Made by a program: the position numbers and the translations under genes | Notes under the pieces: model-generated | What the model saw: the letters and a program-made list of their open reading frames with translations, nothing else | Told to the model about the DNA's origin: nothing | Database searches by the model: none | DNA from: Swaminathania salitolerans | GTDB taxonomy: Bacteria; Pseudomonadota; Alphaproteobacteria; Acetobacterales; Acetobacteraceae | Length of the DNA: 64,000 bases | Direction of reading: 5' to 3' | Assembly: GCF_007988945.1 (NCBI RefSeq) | Contig: NZ_BJVC01000001.1 | Location: forward strand, 62,001-126,000 | In this document: positions 16,245-24,909 of the stretch, piece after piece | Position numbering within the stretch: position 1 is the first letter of the stretch | Layout of the letters: every line of letters starts with the position of its first letter

Positions 16245-17199
16245 GCCGATCGACGCCGACTTCGACGCTGTTGCGAAGGCAGTGGTCGCATCTGCAGGTA
16301 ATGACAGCGAGGTCGATGGACCAGGCAAAGGCAATCGCGAGGTAGCCGACGAGAGTCTGCCGCTTGCCAAATGGCGTGGAACAATCGACCTTGGTGGCAA
16401 CGAACTGGATTGTTACGTTCTCGGAGACGGCAGGCGCGTTTTATCATCGGGATCAACGACCAAGGCAATCGCCGAGGTTGAACGCGGTAGCCTGCAGGAT
16501 TACATCGGACAGAAGACGCTTAATCCATTCATCAACGTCGATAAAATCCTGCAGGAAACCTTTCGCTTTCGTATACCGGGGACGCAATGGCCCGGCCTTG
16601 GCATCACCACTGAGCATTTTGAACTGATATGCAGGGGCTATGTTCAGGCGTTATATGAAGGCGCGCCGCTAACTGACCGTCAGCGACAGATGGCTATCCG
16701 GTGCGCCGTCCTTACGGCAGGTTTGACGCGAACCGGTCTTGATGCGTTGGTCGATGAAGCGACGGGCTATCAATACGAGCGGGCGGATGATGCGCTGCAG
16801 GTGAAGTTACGTGCGTTCATTGCGGACGAACTGCGCGATTGGGAAAAAACTTTTCCTGACGAGCTATGGGAGGAATTTGGGCGCCTGACAAACTGGAAGG
16901 GCTCTCTCCATTCCCGCCCCAAATGGTGGGGCAAGATGGTTATCGAGTTGATCTATGACACCCTCGATCCCGATGTCGCGGCCTACCTGAAGGCGAATAA
17001 GCCAAAGCAAGGCGAGCACTGGCACCGGCAGCTGTCCGAGAATCTGGGCGTGCGACAACTCGTCTCTCGCTGCTATGAGGTCATAGGAATGGCAAAGACA
17101 TGCCATGATATGCGCGAGTTGCGCGACAAAGTCGCGGAGCATTATGGAAACCATACAGTCCAATTTACGCTCTCACTTCCTAAACCCAAGCAGACTTAA
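16219..17199 (+). CDS. P63C-domain passenger protein of the IS element
   Basis: The 326-residue product carries a C-terminal P63C domain: GYQYERADDALQVKLRAFI at about residue 195, then the conserved RPKWWGKMVIELIYDTLDPDV and ENLGVRQLVSRCYEVIGMA. The N-terminal 60 residues are acidic and probably disordered. P63C proteins are phage- and mobile-element-associated and their function is not known. The gene starts 26 bases before the end of the transposase frame, in a different frame. It remains open and family-like throughout, unlike its neighbour. Codon use is less GC-biased than the flanking genes, fitting a mobile origin. Confidence 0.82.
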   Translation: MPKKEKLIEPIDADFDAVAKAVVASAGNDSEVDGPGKGNREVADESLPLAKWRGTIDLGGNELDCYVLGDGRRVLSSGSTTKAIAEVERGSLQDYIGQKTLNPFINVDKILQETFRFRIPGTQWPGLGITTEHFELICRGYVQALYEGAPLTDRQRQMAIRCAVLTAGLTRTGLDALVDEATGYQYERADDALQVKLRAFIADELRDWEKTFPDELWEEFGRLTNWKGSLHSRPKWWGKMVIELIYDTLDPDVAAYLKANKPKQGEHWHRQLSENLGVRQLVSRCYEVIGMAKTCHDMRELRDKVAEHYGNHTVQFTLSLPKPKQT

Positions 17200-17230
17200 G
17201 AGGAGGTGCTTAGGTCCCGCCTACCTCCTA

Positions 17231-17250
17231 GCTAGCTACGTATGTAGATC
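17231..17250 (-). repeat. Right terminal inverted repeat of the IS1595-like element
   Basis: GCTAGCTACGTATGTAGATC is the partner of the left end; 17 of 20 positions pair. It directly abuts the T tract of the ompA terminator. Confidence 0.75.
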
Positions 17251-17259
17251 CCAAAAAAA

Positions 17260-17285
17260 GGGGCGCGCAGCGTATGGCGCGCCCC
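17260..17285 (-). terminator. Rho-independent terminator of the OmpA-family gene
   Basis: GGGGCGCGC and GCGCGCCCC form a nine-base-pair stem with an eight-base loop. Read leftward it is followed by seven T residues (17253-17259). A second hairpin at 17287-17319 (ATCGTCC with GGACGAT and inner GCCGGG with CCCGGC) lies between it and the stop codon. Confidence 0.85.
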
Positions 17286-17351
17286 GATCGTCCCGCCGGG
17301 AAGAACCCGGCAGGACGATTTTCAGCCCAGGACGATCTAGTCCAGGATGAT

Positions 17352-18563
17352 CTAGCGCAAAATGATCTCGACGCGGCGGTTCTGCGGTTCGCGCGTGTTC
17401 GCCGCCGTCTGGACGAGCGGGTTGCTTTCGCCAAATCCCCTGGTGGCGATGACCCCGCCCGGCACGCCGTCACGGATCAGCTCGGCGCGCACCGCATCGG
17501 CCCGCCTGAGAGAAAGCTTCATGTTATAGGCCGCACCGCGTGGGCCGGGATGGGCCGCGCTGTTGTCGGTATAACCGTTGACCTCGATCCGCGTGAGCTG
17601 GGTCCGGGTGGAGTTCTGGGCAGCCGTGCCGATGATCGCGCGTGCCCTGTCCGTCAGATCCGCGCGATCCCAGTCGAAGAACACGAGATAGCTGCGCGCG
17701 GGTGCGGGAGCAGGGGCCGGCATGACCGGGGCTGGCGGCGGCGGCGGCGGCGCAGGATTGAATTCGTAACGCAGCCCCAGAAGCAGGGAGTGGTTGAAAT
17801 CGTTCCGGGTGACCCGGTTGCCTTCCATCGCGCCCGCGGGTCGCGGTGCGTCATAGCCGCCGATGCTGCCCGAGCCGGTCGCATAATGTCCGTTCGGGCC
17901 AAGCATCGAATAGAATCGGTACTCGGTCGTGAAGGACAGGCCAACGGCGAAGGGAACGGGGAAGGAGAGGCCGAAAATGCCCTGATAGGCGAAATTGCCG
18001 GTCGTCCCGGTGATGTTCTGGTTGAGATAGTTGTTCGGTGCGCGCACCGACGCCTTCATGTGCTGCCAGCCATAGCCGACACCGGCGCCGAAATAGGGAT
18101 AGACCCAGTTCGCGCCGATATCCATGTCGAACAGGGCGTTGACCATCACGCCGTATTGCTGCTGCCGACCGCCTACCGATGAGGGGAAATAGCTGGATTT
18201 GAACTGCTGCAACCGGTTGTTGCGATAGTTGCCTTCCACCTCGACGCGGAAGCCGTTCCCGAGCCCCCAGCCGACGGAGCCGAGCCCCGTCACGCCGGCA
18301 TCGTAATGGTCCTTGCCGCTGGGCAGAACCGGCGAGAGACGCACGGTCTGATCCTGATTGAAGCTGGCGCCGCCGGAACCGGCCACATACAGCCCCTTGA
18401 CCACCTGCGCATGGGCGGCCGATCCTGAAAATCCCAGTCCGGCCAGGGCCGTCATGCAGCATACGGTCCTGCGGTAGCGCCGGGAGAAAAGTCCGACTGC
18501 GCGCGGGACATCGGAAAACGGGCGGCAAACGGTTTCACCGCGCGTTCGGTGTTCCAGCGTCAT
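17352..18563 (-). CDS. OmpA-family outer-membrane protein
   Basis: The 403-residue product has an N-terminal eight-strand-like outer-membrane barrel (with VEGNYRNNRLQQF, YFGAGVGYGWQHM and LGLRYEFNP as strand-like segments). A proline/alanine linker (PAPPPPPPAPVMPAPAPA) follows, then an OmpA-type peptidoglycan-binding domain (VNGYTDNSA, NMKLSLRRADAV, NRRVEIIL). A signal peptide ends near SAAHAQ. The start at 18563 has GGAG eight bases upstream. The role is to anchor the outer membrane to the wall. The gene is leftward with a strong terminator and no operon partner. Confidence 0.92.
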   Translation of the reverse strand: MTLEHRTRGETVCRPFSDVPRAVGLFSRRYRRTVCCMTALAGLGFSGSAAHAQVVKGLYVAGSGGASFNQDQTVRLSPVLPSGKDHYDAGVTGLGSVGWGLGNGFRVEVEGNYRNNRLQQFKSSYFPSSVGGRQQQYGVMVNALFDMDIGANWVYPYFGAGVGYGWQHMKASVRAPNNYLNQNITGTTGNFAYQGIFGLSFPVPFAVGLSFTTEYRFYSMLGPNGHYATGSGSIGGYDAPRPAGAMEGNRVTRNDFNHSLLLGLRYEFNPAPPPPPPAPVMPAPAPAPARSYLVFFDWDRADLTDRARAIIGTAAQNSTRTQLTRIEVNGYTDNSAAHPGPRGAAYNMKLSLRRADAVRAELIRDGVPGGVIATRGFGESNPLVQTAANTREPQNRRVEIILR

Positions 18564-18793
18564 ATCGTCTTCTCCATCCTTTTCACGCGGCAGACTGAGA
18601 GGGGGCCGTCTTGCGGTCCGTCCGCAGCGATCTGAATGCCGTCTTTTCGCCGAACTGTCATCCCTGTGCAACGCATGTTTCCCCGATGGGTGCGTTTGCA
18701 GGAATGACGCATTCTTTCTTCCTGTCACGACTGTGGGAACGCTGCAACAGTCGCGGCGATCCGGTGACGTCCCGGGCCGGTGCAAAAGCAGGC

Positions 18794-19162
18794 TCAGCCG
18801 GTGCGTCCCGGCAGATCCCGTTCGATCGGATCGTCGATCCGGTCCATCGTGAACTCGAGAATCCACAGATCCGGATCGTATCGTTTCTGTCGGTCGAGAT
18901 AGGCACCGAGCGCCTCCTCGGAGTCCATGGCGATGCGATCCCATCCCGCACCCAGTGCCGCCTCCCGCAGCACGGCGTGCCGTCCCGTACGGTCGAGCAG
19001 GACGATGAGCAGGGCGCCCGCATCCTCATCCCCCTTGCGTATCAGCATGGCGGATCCTCCCCGGGATTCGAGGCCGCGCATCAGCGCGCGGGCCCAGATG
19101 CCGGTGCGCAGCCTTGCCGTCCTGATCGCTTCTCGCATCGTCTCGCTGTCGGAGGGGCTCAC
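18794..19162 (-). CDS. DUF1491 family protein
   Basis: This 122-residue protein matches the alphaproteobacterial DUF1491 pattern: ARLRTGIWARALMRGLESRGG, RKGDEDAGALLIVLLD, then a C-terminal RYDPDLWILEFT. It has no signal peptide or membrane segment, and the function is unknown. The GTG start overlaps the TGA stop of the S41 protease gene by GTGA, which fixes the start and implies coupling. It is the last gene of the leftward gltX cluster. Confidence 0.85.
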   Translation of the reverse strand: MSPSDSETMREAIRTARLRTGIWARALMRGLESRGGSAMLIRKGDEDAGALLIVLLDRTGRHAVLREAALGAGWDRIAMDSEEALGAYLDRQKRYDPDLWILEFTMDRIDDPIERDLPGRTG

Positions 19163-20670
19163 GGGGCAGGGTCATCCATATCGTCTGGAATGGCAGCGAG
19201 GGCGGCCTTGTAGCTTTCGGGGCGCTCGAGGATCAGGGCCGCGGTGTCGAGATCGGCATCGGTGCCCAGAGCCGCCGGGCAATGGCGTCTTATATCCAGG
19301 ATCCGGGAGACACTCACCGGAAAACGCAGGGCCCGGCTTGCAAGCACGGTCGGAGCGTCCAGGAGCTTTCCCTGCCCGAGCGAGGCGAGTTGCTGCTCGA
19401 GCGCCTGTCCCCCGCGGGAGGTGCAGATCTGCGGCGTGACGCCCAGACCCTGGAGCGGCCATCCGAGCGGCGCGAGCACGCGGCTCCAGGTCACGAAGAG
19501 CTCGCCCCCGTCCGGCATCTGACCGACGGCCTGCACGAGACCCTTTCCGAGCGTCGAGCTGCCGATCACCACGGCCCGCCTGTGATCGGCGAGGGCGGCA
19601 GCCATGATTTCGGCTGCGCTCGCGGTGCGACCGTCGACGAGAGCCACGATGGGAAGACCGTGGGTCATATCGCCGCCCTGCACGGCCCAGATGTGATTCG
19701 ATTTCGGATCCCGACCTTTCGTCACGACCGCAATGCCGCGATCGAGCACGAGTGCCGAGGCCGTCACCGCCTGTTGCAGAACGCCCCCGCGATCGCCTCT
19801 GAGATCGAGAATCAGTCCTGCAAGTTTCTGGTCCTGCAAGGCCTGGTCGATGTTCTGGCTCAGCTCCTCGGCCGTGTCGGATGAGAAGGAGGCGATGCGC
19901 AGAACGACGACATGCCCGTGCATGTAGCTGAAGACGGTCTGCGGCGGAACGACTTCACGGCGCAGGCGCATGATCGCGCCATGCCGTCCCGGATCGGCGA
20001 GAAGCAGGCGGATCCTGCTGCCATCCTCGCCTTTCAGCCAGGTTTCGACCGTCGCGGGGTCCTGGTTGCGGGTCGAGCGTCCGTCGACCGCAAGAAGCCT
20101 CTGTCCGATATTGGCGCCGGCAGCCCAGGCCGGGCCATTGGCATTGATGGCGGAAATGACGAGCGCGCTGCCCTCACGCGAGAGGGAAAGCCCGACCCCG
20201 GCTTCCGCGCCCGACCGGTTGGCGCGGTCGTTGCCCGCGGGCGCAGGACCGACATAGCGCGAATAGGGATCGAGATGGTTGAACAGCTCGTCGAAGAAAC
20301 TCTGAAGCAGCGCGTCATGCCCCGCATTGCGCAGGGCGGGGGAGGCATCCCACGCCGCTTTCATGGCGGAGACGATGACCCGGACCCAGCCCGTCATGTC
20401 GTTTTCGGGCGGCTCGCCGAGTTCCAGCAGCACGTTCTGACCGATCATCAGACGCAGCCGGGCGGGTTTTCCGGCGGGCTGGGGCGGTTCGATCGTCGAG
20501 ATGGACGGGTCGATCGCTGTCAGCCCGTCAAGGCCCCACAGGCTGTAGGTGCGGCTCGAATGCGCTTCGAGCGTGCGGGGCGAGAGAAAGCGCAAGGCGC
20601 TCGACAGGACGCCGGTCAGGAGACCGGTATCGAGGCGTGCGGGTTCCGCGGCCCGGGCCGGTCCCGCCAT
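19159..20670 (-). CDS. S41 (C-terminal processing) family protease
   Basis: This PDZ-containing serine protease belongs to the CtpA/Prc family, expected to act in the periplasm. From the first ATG the product is 503 residues. The PDZ region is at about 150-230 (GVGLSLSREGSALVI, GQRLLAVDGRS). The catalytic serine lies in DGRTASAAEIMAAAL and the lysine in STLGKGLVQ. The first ATG sits at the end of a hydrophobic run: the codons before it would add ERFLGALCLVLLTL, a signal peptide. No ATG, GTG or TTG is in frame there, so the real start may be a CTG near 20748. The gene lies between topA and the coupled DUF1491 gene. Confidence 0.88.
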   Translation of the reverse strand: MAGPARAAEPARLDTGLLTGVLSSALRFLSPRTLEAHSSRTYSLWGLDGLTAIDPSISTIEPPQPAGKPARLRLMIGQNVLLELGEPPENDMTGWVRVIVSAMKAAWDASPALRNAGHDALLQSFFDELFNHLDPYSRYVGPAPAGNDRANRSGAEAGVGLSLSREGSALVISAINANGPAWAAGANIGQRLLAVDGRSTRNQDPATVETWLKGEDGSRIRLLLADPGRHGAIMRLRREVVPPQTVFSYMHGHVVVLRIASFSSDTAEELSQNIDQALQDQKLAGLILDLRGDRGGVLQQAVTASALVLDRGIAVVTKGRDPKSNHIWAVQGGDMTHGLPIVALVDGRTASAAEIMAAALADHRRAVVIGSSTLGKGLVQAVGQMPDGGELFVTWSRVLAPLGWPLQGLGVTPQICTSRGGQALEQQLASLGQGKLLDAPTVLASRALRFPVSVSRILDIRRHCPAALGTDADLDTAALILERPESYKAALAAIPDDMDDPAP

Positions 20671-20769
20671 CAGGGTCAGGAGAACCAGACACAGCGCGCC
20701 CAGAAATCTCTCGGACCGCGTCTCAGACAGGAAAGGAACGTGTTTCAGAACCAGAGACCTCGACCAACA

Positions 20770-20789
20770 GGAAAGGAGCGCTCCTTTCC
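20770..20789. repeat. Perfect 20-base palindrome after topA
   Basis: GGAAAGGAGCGCTCCTTTCC is its own reverse complement. It lies 95 bases downstream of the topA stop in the gap before the S41 gene. It could form a short hairpin in the transcript, but no T run follows, so a terminator role is doubtful. Confidence 0.7.
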
Positions 20790-20884
20790 CCGATCGCCTT
20801 AGCGACCGTCTTGCGTCCGCGAAAGGGAGCCTAGCAGCCGCCGCGATGTTTTGGCCACGGTCTGTGACCGGAAAAGCGCAAGCG

Positions 20885-23713
20885 TCACGATCCGCTTTCG
20901 CTTTCCGGCTCGGCCGACGCGTCCCTGGAGGAAGCGGAGGTCTTGCGCGGCGTGCGTTTCGCGGGGGCTTCTCCCGTATCCTTCTTCGCTGCCGTTTTCT
21001 TCCCCGTCGCTATCGCGGCTGTCTTTCCGGTCGTTTTCGCGCTTGCCTTCGTGGTTGTCTTCGCGCTCGTCTTCCCGGCGGCTTTCTTCGCAGGCGCCTT
21101 GCGCTTTGCCGCGGCTCCGGCCTTTTCCGACGGGCCTGTCTCGTCTCCGGTGCTGGCGGAGGTTTTCGACGCAGCCTTGGCCGTTGTCTTGCGGGTCGTC
21201 TTACCCTTCGATTTGAGCGGTTTCCCCTTCTCGTTCAGGAGAGAGACGGCCTCTTCGAGCGTCACCTCGTCCATCTCCTGTCCCTTGGGGAGATTTGCGA
21301 TCATCTGGCCATGCTGCACATAGGGACCGAACCGCCCCTTGCGGACCATTACGGCCTCCTTGTCCTTGGGATGGGCACCGAGATTGCGAATTGAGGCGAG
21401 CTTCTTGGCGAGCGAATCGACGGCGCGATTGAGCCCGACGGTCAGCACGTCATCATCGGCATCGAGCGTGCCGAAGATCGCGCCCATTTTCACATAGGGA
21501 CCGAAGCGACCCAGACCTGCCTCGATCATTTCCCCCGTTTCGGGATGCGGTCCGAGCTTGCGGGGGAGGGAGAGCAGACCGAGCGCCTGGTCCAGGGTCA
21601 GCTTGTCGCCTTCCAGTCCTTTCGGAATGGTGGTGCGCTTGGGCTTGATCTTCTTGTTCTCGGGATCGGCCTCGCCGCGCTGGATATAGAGCCCGTAAGG
21701 CCCGCGCCTGACCGTGACCTCCTCTCCCGTCGCGGGATCCTGACCGAGCGTTTTCATGCCTTCCTTGAGGGTTTCCCCCTCGGCGCCATCCTCGGCAACG
21801 AGTCGTCGGGTGAACTGGCAGGACGGATAGTTCGAGCAACCGATGAAGGCGCCGAACTTGCCGAGGCGCAGCCCCAGACGCCCGGTTCCGCAGGCCGTGC
21901 ACTGTCGCGGATCGCCGCCATCCTCCCGCGCGGGGAAGAAATGCGAGCCGAGATCCTCGTCCAGCGCGTCGATCACGTCCGAGATCTTGAGATCCTTCGT
22001 CTGGGCGACGGCGTTCGAGAAATCGCGCCAGAAAGCGGCCATGACGTCGTGCCAGTCGGCCCGCCCGTCAGAGATATCGTCGAGCTGCTCCTCCAGCGTC
22101 GCCGTGAAATCGGTATCGACATACCGTTCGAAGAAGGAGGTCAGAAACGCCGTGACCAGACGACCGCGATCCTCGGGGATGAAGCGACGGGAATCGAGCC
22201 GGACATAGTTCCGCTCCCGCAGCACGCCGAGGATGGAGGCATAGGTCGAGGGGCGACCGATCCCGATCTCTTCCATGCGCTTGACGAGGCTCGCCTCGGA
22301 ATAACGCGGCGGAGGCTGGGTGAAGTGCTGGGTTGCCTCGGCCCCTTTCCCGTGCAGCGCTTCTCCCTCCTTCATGGCAGGCAGCATCCGGCTCTCGTCG
22401 TCATCCGCCTTCGAATCGTCCCGGCCTTCGCTGTAGAGCCGGAGAAAGCCGTCAAAGGCGATGATGGAGCCGTTTGCACGCAACACCGTGCGGTTGGAGG
22501 GCTCGGAGATATCCACCACGACCTGATCGAGCTCGGCCGATTGCATCTGGGAGGCGACGGCGCGTTTCCAGATCAGATCGTAGAGACGGAGCTGCTCGCC
22601 GGAAAGATGGCGTGCCATCGCCTCCGGCGTCCGCGTCACATCGGTCGGGCGGATCGCCTCATGGGCTTCCTGCGCATTCTTCGCCTTGCTGGAATAGGCG
22701 CGCGGCTTGTCCGGAAGATAGGCCGCGCCGTAGCTTTCGGAGATCATGCCCCGGATGGCGCCGATCGCTTCGGCCGCCATGGTCACGCCATCCGTACGCA
22801 TATAGGTGATGAGACCCACGGTCTCGCCACCCAGATCCACGCCTTCATAGAGCTGCTGGGCCGTACGCATGGTGGTCTGGGCGCTCATACCGATCTTGCG
22901 CGAGGCTTCCTGCTGGAGCGTCGAGGTCGTGAATGGCGCGGACGGGTTGCGTCTTGCCTTTCTGCGCTCGACCGAGCGCACCGAGAATCGCGTGGCGGCA
23001 ACAAGGTCGCGCGCAGCATGGGCCTTTTCCTCGGTATCGAGGTCGAACTGCTCGAGCTTGCGCCCCTCGAGATGCGTCAGACGTGCCGAAAAAGCCGCAT
23101 CGGCCCCGGTTGCGAACGCGCCGGCGACCGACCAGTACTCGCGACTCCTGAAGACCTCGATCTCGGCCTCGCGCTCGCAGATCAGACGCAGCGCGACGGA
23201 CTGGACGCGGCCGGCACTGCGGCTGCCGGGCAGCTTGCGCCACAGAACGGGGGAGAGCGTGAACCCGACCAGATAATCCAGTGCGCGCCGTGCCATATAG
23301 GCGTCGATCAGCGGCTGATCCAGCGCGCGCGGGTTGGCCATGGCCGTCTGTACGGCGGATTTGGTGATTTCGTTGAAGGTGACACGCTGCACGGTCTTGC
23401 CGCGCAGGAGGTTCTTTTCCTCCAGAGCGGCGCGGACATGCCAGGAAATCGCTTCGCCCTCGCGATCCGGATCTGTCGCCAGATAGAGGGTCGATGCCGA
23501 TTTCACTGCCTTGGCGATGGTCGCCATCTGTCGGGCGCCGCGTTCGTCGGTCTGCCAGTCCATGGCGAAGTTCTCGTCCGGTCGGACGCTGCCATCCTTC
23601 GGCGGCAGATCGCGGACATGGCCGAAGGATGCCAGAACGATGAAATTATCGCCCAGATATTTGTTGATGGTCTTTGCCTTCGCCGGGCTTTCGACCACTA
23701 CGACATCAGTCAT
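20885..23713 (-). CDS. topA: DNA topoisomerase I
   Basis: TopA relaxes negative supercoils by a type IA mechanism. The 942-residue product opens with a Toprim domain (MTDVVVVESPAKAKTI) and has the active-site tyrosine in GLITYMRTDG. A C4 zinc finger (CTACGTGRL...CSNYPSC) follows, then topo-C repeats with GRFGPYVKMG and GRFGPYVQHG. The last ~120 residues are a lysine/alanine/threonine-rich basic tail. The ATG at 23713 has GGAG five bases upstream. dprA ends 40 bases upstream, which preserves the common dprA-topA pairing. Confidence 0.97.
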   Translation of the reverse strand: MTDVVVVESPAKAKTINKYLGDNFIVLASFGHVRDLPPKDGSVRPDENFAMDWQTDERGARQMATIAKAVKSASTLYLATDPDREGEAISWHVRAALEEKNLLRGKTVQRVTFNEITKSAVQTAMANPRALDQPLIDAYMARRALDYLVGFTLSPVLWRKLPGSRSAGRVQSVALRLICEREAEIEVFRSREYWSVAGAFATGADAAFSARLTHLEGRKLEQFDLDTEEKAHAARDLVAATRFSVRSVERRKARRNPSAPFTTSTLQQEASRKIGMSAQTTMRTAQQLYEGVDLGGETVGLITYMRTDGVTMAAEAIGAIRGMISESYGAAYLPDKPRAYSSKAKNAQEAHEAIRPTDVTRTPEAMARHLSGEQLRLYDLIWKRAVASQMQSAELDQVVVDISEPSNRTVLRANGSIIAFDGFLRLYSEGRDDSKADDDESRMLPAMKEGEALHGKGAEATQHFTQPPPRYSEASLVKRMEEIGIGRPSTYASILGVLRERNYVRLDSRRFIPEDRGRLVTAFLTSFFERYVDTDFTATLEEQLDDISDGRADWHDVMAAFWRDFSNAVAQTKDLKISDVIDALDEDLGSHFFPAREDGGDPRQCTACGTGRLGLRLGKFGAFIGCSNYPSCQFTRRLVAEDGAEGETLKEGMKTLGQDPATGEEVTVRRGPYGLYIQRGEADPENKKIKPKRTTIPKGLEGDKLTLDQALGLLSLPRKLGPHPETGEMIEAGLGRFGPYVKMGAIFGTLDADDDVLTVGLNRAVDSLAKKLASIRNLGAHPKDKEAVMVRKGRFGPYVQHGQMIANLPKGQEMDEVTLEEAVSLLNEKGKPLKSKGKTTRKTTAKAASKTSASTGDETGPSEKAGAAAKRKAPAKKAAGKTSAKTTTKASAKTTGKTAAIATGKKTAAKKDTGEAPAKRTPRKTSASSRDASAEPESESGS

Positions 23714-23753
23714 CTCTACTCCAGATCCGCTCCGGCCTGTTCGGATACCGGGG

Positions 23754-24896
23754 TCAGGCAGCGCGTACGACCTGCCCCCCGGGAAGAAAGGTTGCCACGC
23801 CGCCCAGTTCCAGTTCGGACAGGGCAGACAGCACCAAGGATACCGAGAACTGGCAGCGTGCCACGATATCGTCAACTGGCATCGGGGTCGGGGAGAGAAG
23901 TTCGCGGATATGCGCGATGATCTCTCCGGGGGGAATCTCGGGGGCGAAAACGAGCGCGGGCGGCTCCGCCAGCCCGGGAAGTCGCGTCTGTCCCGCAAAA
24001 GCGGGGTGACGATTTTCCGATCCGATCTGGGCCAGAACGTCCTGAACGGTCTCGGTCAGAATCGCACCCTGGCGAATCAGGTCGTTCCCGCCGCGCGAAC
24101 GCGGGTCGAGCGGAGATCCGGGCACGGCAAAGACATCGCGTCCGTAATCCAGCGCCAGCCGCGCGGTGATAAGCGTGCCCGAGCGCAAGGCGGCCTCGAT
24201 CAGGATCACGCCGAGGGAAAGCCCGGCGATCAGCCTGTTGCGGCGAGGGAAATGACTGCTCTGCGGAACGGTGCCGAGCGGTGCCTCGGTGATCAGGCAG
24301 CCGCGCTCGGCAACGGCGTGATAGAGCGCCTCGTTCTCGGGGGGATAGAAGCAGTCGAGTCCCCCTGCCGCTGCACCGATCGTCATGCCGGGATGAAGTG
24401 CCGCCCTGTGCGCGACCGAGTCGATGCCGCGCGCAAGGCCCGAGACGATCACGCAGCCTTCGAGGGCGAGGCTTCCGCTCAGGCTCTCGGCGATACGCAA
24501 ACCGCCTGCCGAGGCATTGCGCGCACCCACGATTCCGATACTGCGGCGGGAGAGGAGGGAAACATCTCCCTTCACACCGAGCACAGGCGGCGCATCGGGC
24601 ACCCGGGCGAGAAGAGCCGGATAATCCGGATCTCCCAGAACGAGGAGACGCCCACCCATGCGATGCAGGGCATCCTGTTCGCGCTCGATCGCGTCGCGAT
24701 CCGGAATGGCGATCCGGCCCCGCCGCCCGGCCCGTTGCAATCTCGCGGGCAGGGCAGCCAGCGCAGAGGCTGCCGAGCCGTGCTCGCGCATCAGACGACG
24801 GAAATTGACCGGTCCGATACCCTCCGTCCGGGCGAGACGAATGACATCCAGGCGCTCGGTCCCTTCCATGGCGGAGGGGGTGGGGGCAGGGACCAT
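23754..24896 (-). CDS. dprA: DNA processing protein DprA
   Basis: DprA protects incoming single-stranded DNA and loads RecA during natural transformation. The 380-residue product has an N-terminal SAM-like/helix-hairpin region (TEGIGPVNFRRLMREHG), the Rossmann core (SIGIVGARNAS, IVSGLARGIDSVAHRAAL, AAAGGLDCFYPPEN, FPRRNRLIAGLS) and a C-terminal winged-helix segment (VDDIVARCQFSVSLVLSALSELEL). plsY ends 13 bases upstream and topA starts 40 bases downstream. comEC, the DNA-uptake channel, is about 6 kb away, so both ends of the uptake route are encoded here. Confidence 0.95.
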   Translation of the reverse strand: MVPAPTPSAMEGTERLDVIRLARTEGIGPVNFRRLMREHGSAASALAALPARLQRAGRRGRIAIPDRDAIEREQDALHRMGGRLLVLGDPDYPALLARVPDAPPVLGVKGDVSLLSRRSIGIVGARNASAGGLRIAESLSGSLALEGCVIVSGLARGIDSVAHRAALHPGMTIGAAAGGLDCFYPPENEALYHAVAERGCLITEAPLGTVPQSSHFPRRNRLIAGLSLGVILIEAALRSGTLITARLALDYGRDVFAVPGSPLDPRSRGGNDLIRQGAILTETVQDVLAQIGSENRHPAFAGQTRLPGLAEPPALVFAPEIPPGEIIAHIRELLSPTPMPVDDIVARCQFSVSLVLSALSELELGGVATFLPGGQVVRAA

Positions 24897-24909
24897 GCGT
24901 GCCTCTCTG

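Larger units (their letters stand above)
15428..17250. mobile_element. Decayed IS1595-like insertion element with passenger gene
   Basis: The element runs between two 20-base terminal inverted repeats that match at 17 positions. It carries a broken IS1595-family transposase and an intact P63C-domain gene, and it sits between the first Hint gene and ompA. An A-run flanks both ends (15422-15427 and 17253-17259). The right-hand one is the T tract of the ompA terminator, so the left one may be a remnant of the AT-rich target duplication. Transposition by its own enzyme is not expected. Confidence 0.8.

Noticed and set aside
21545-23920. Long plus-strand frame opposite topA
   Set aside because: It is antisense to the conserved topA sequence and shows no family motif.
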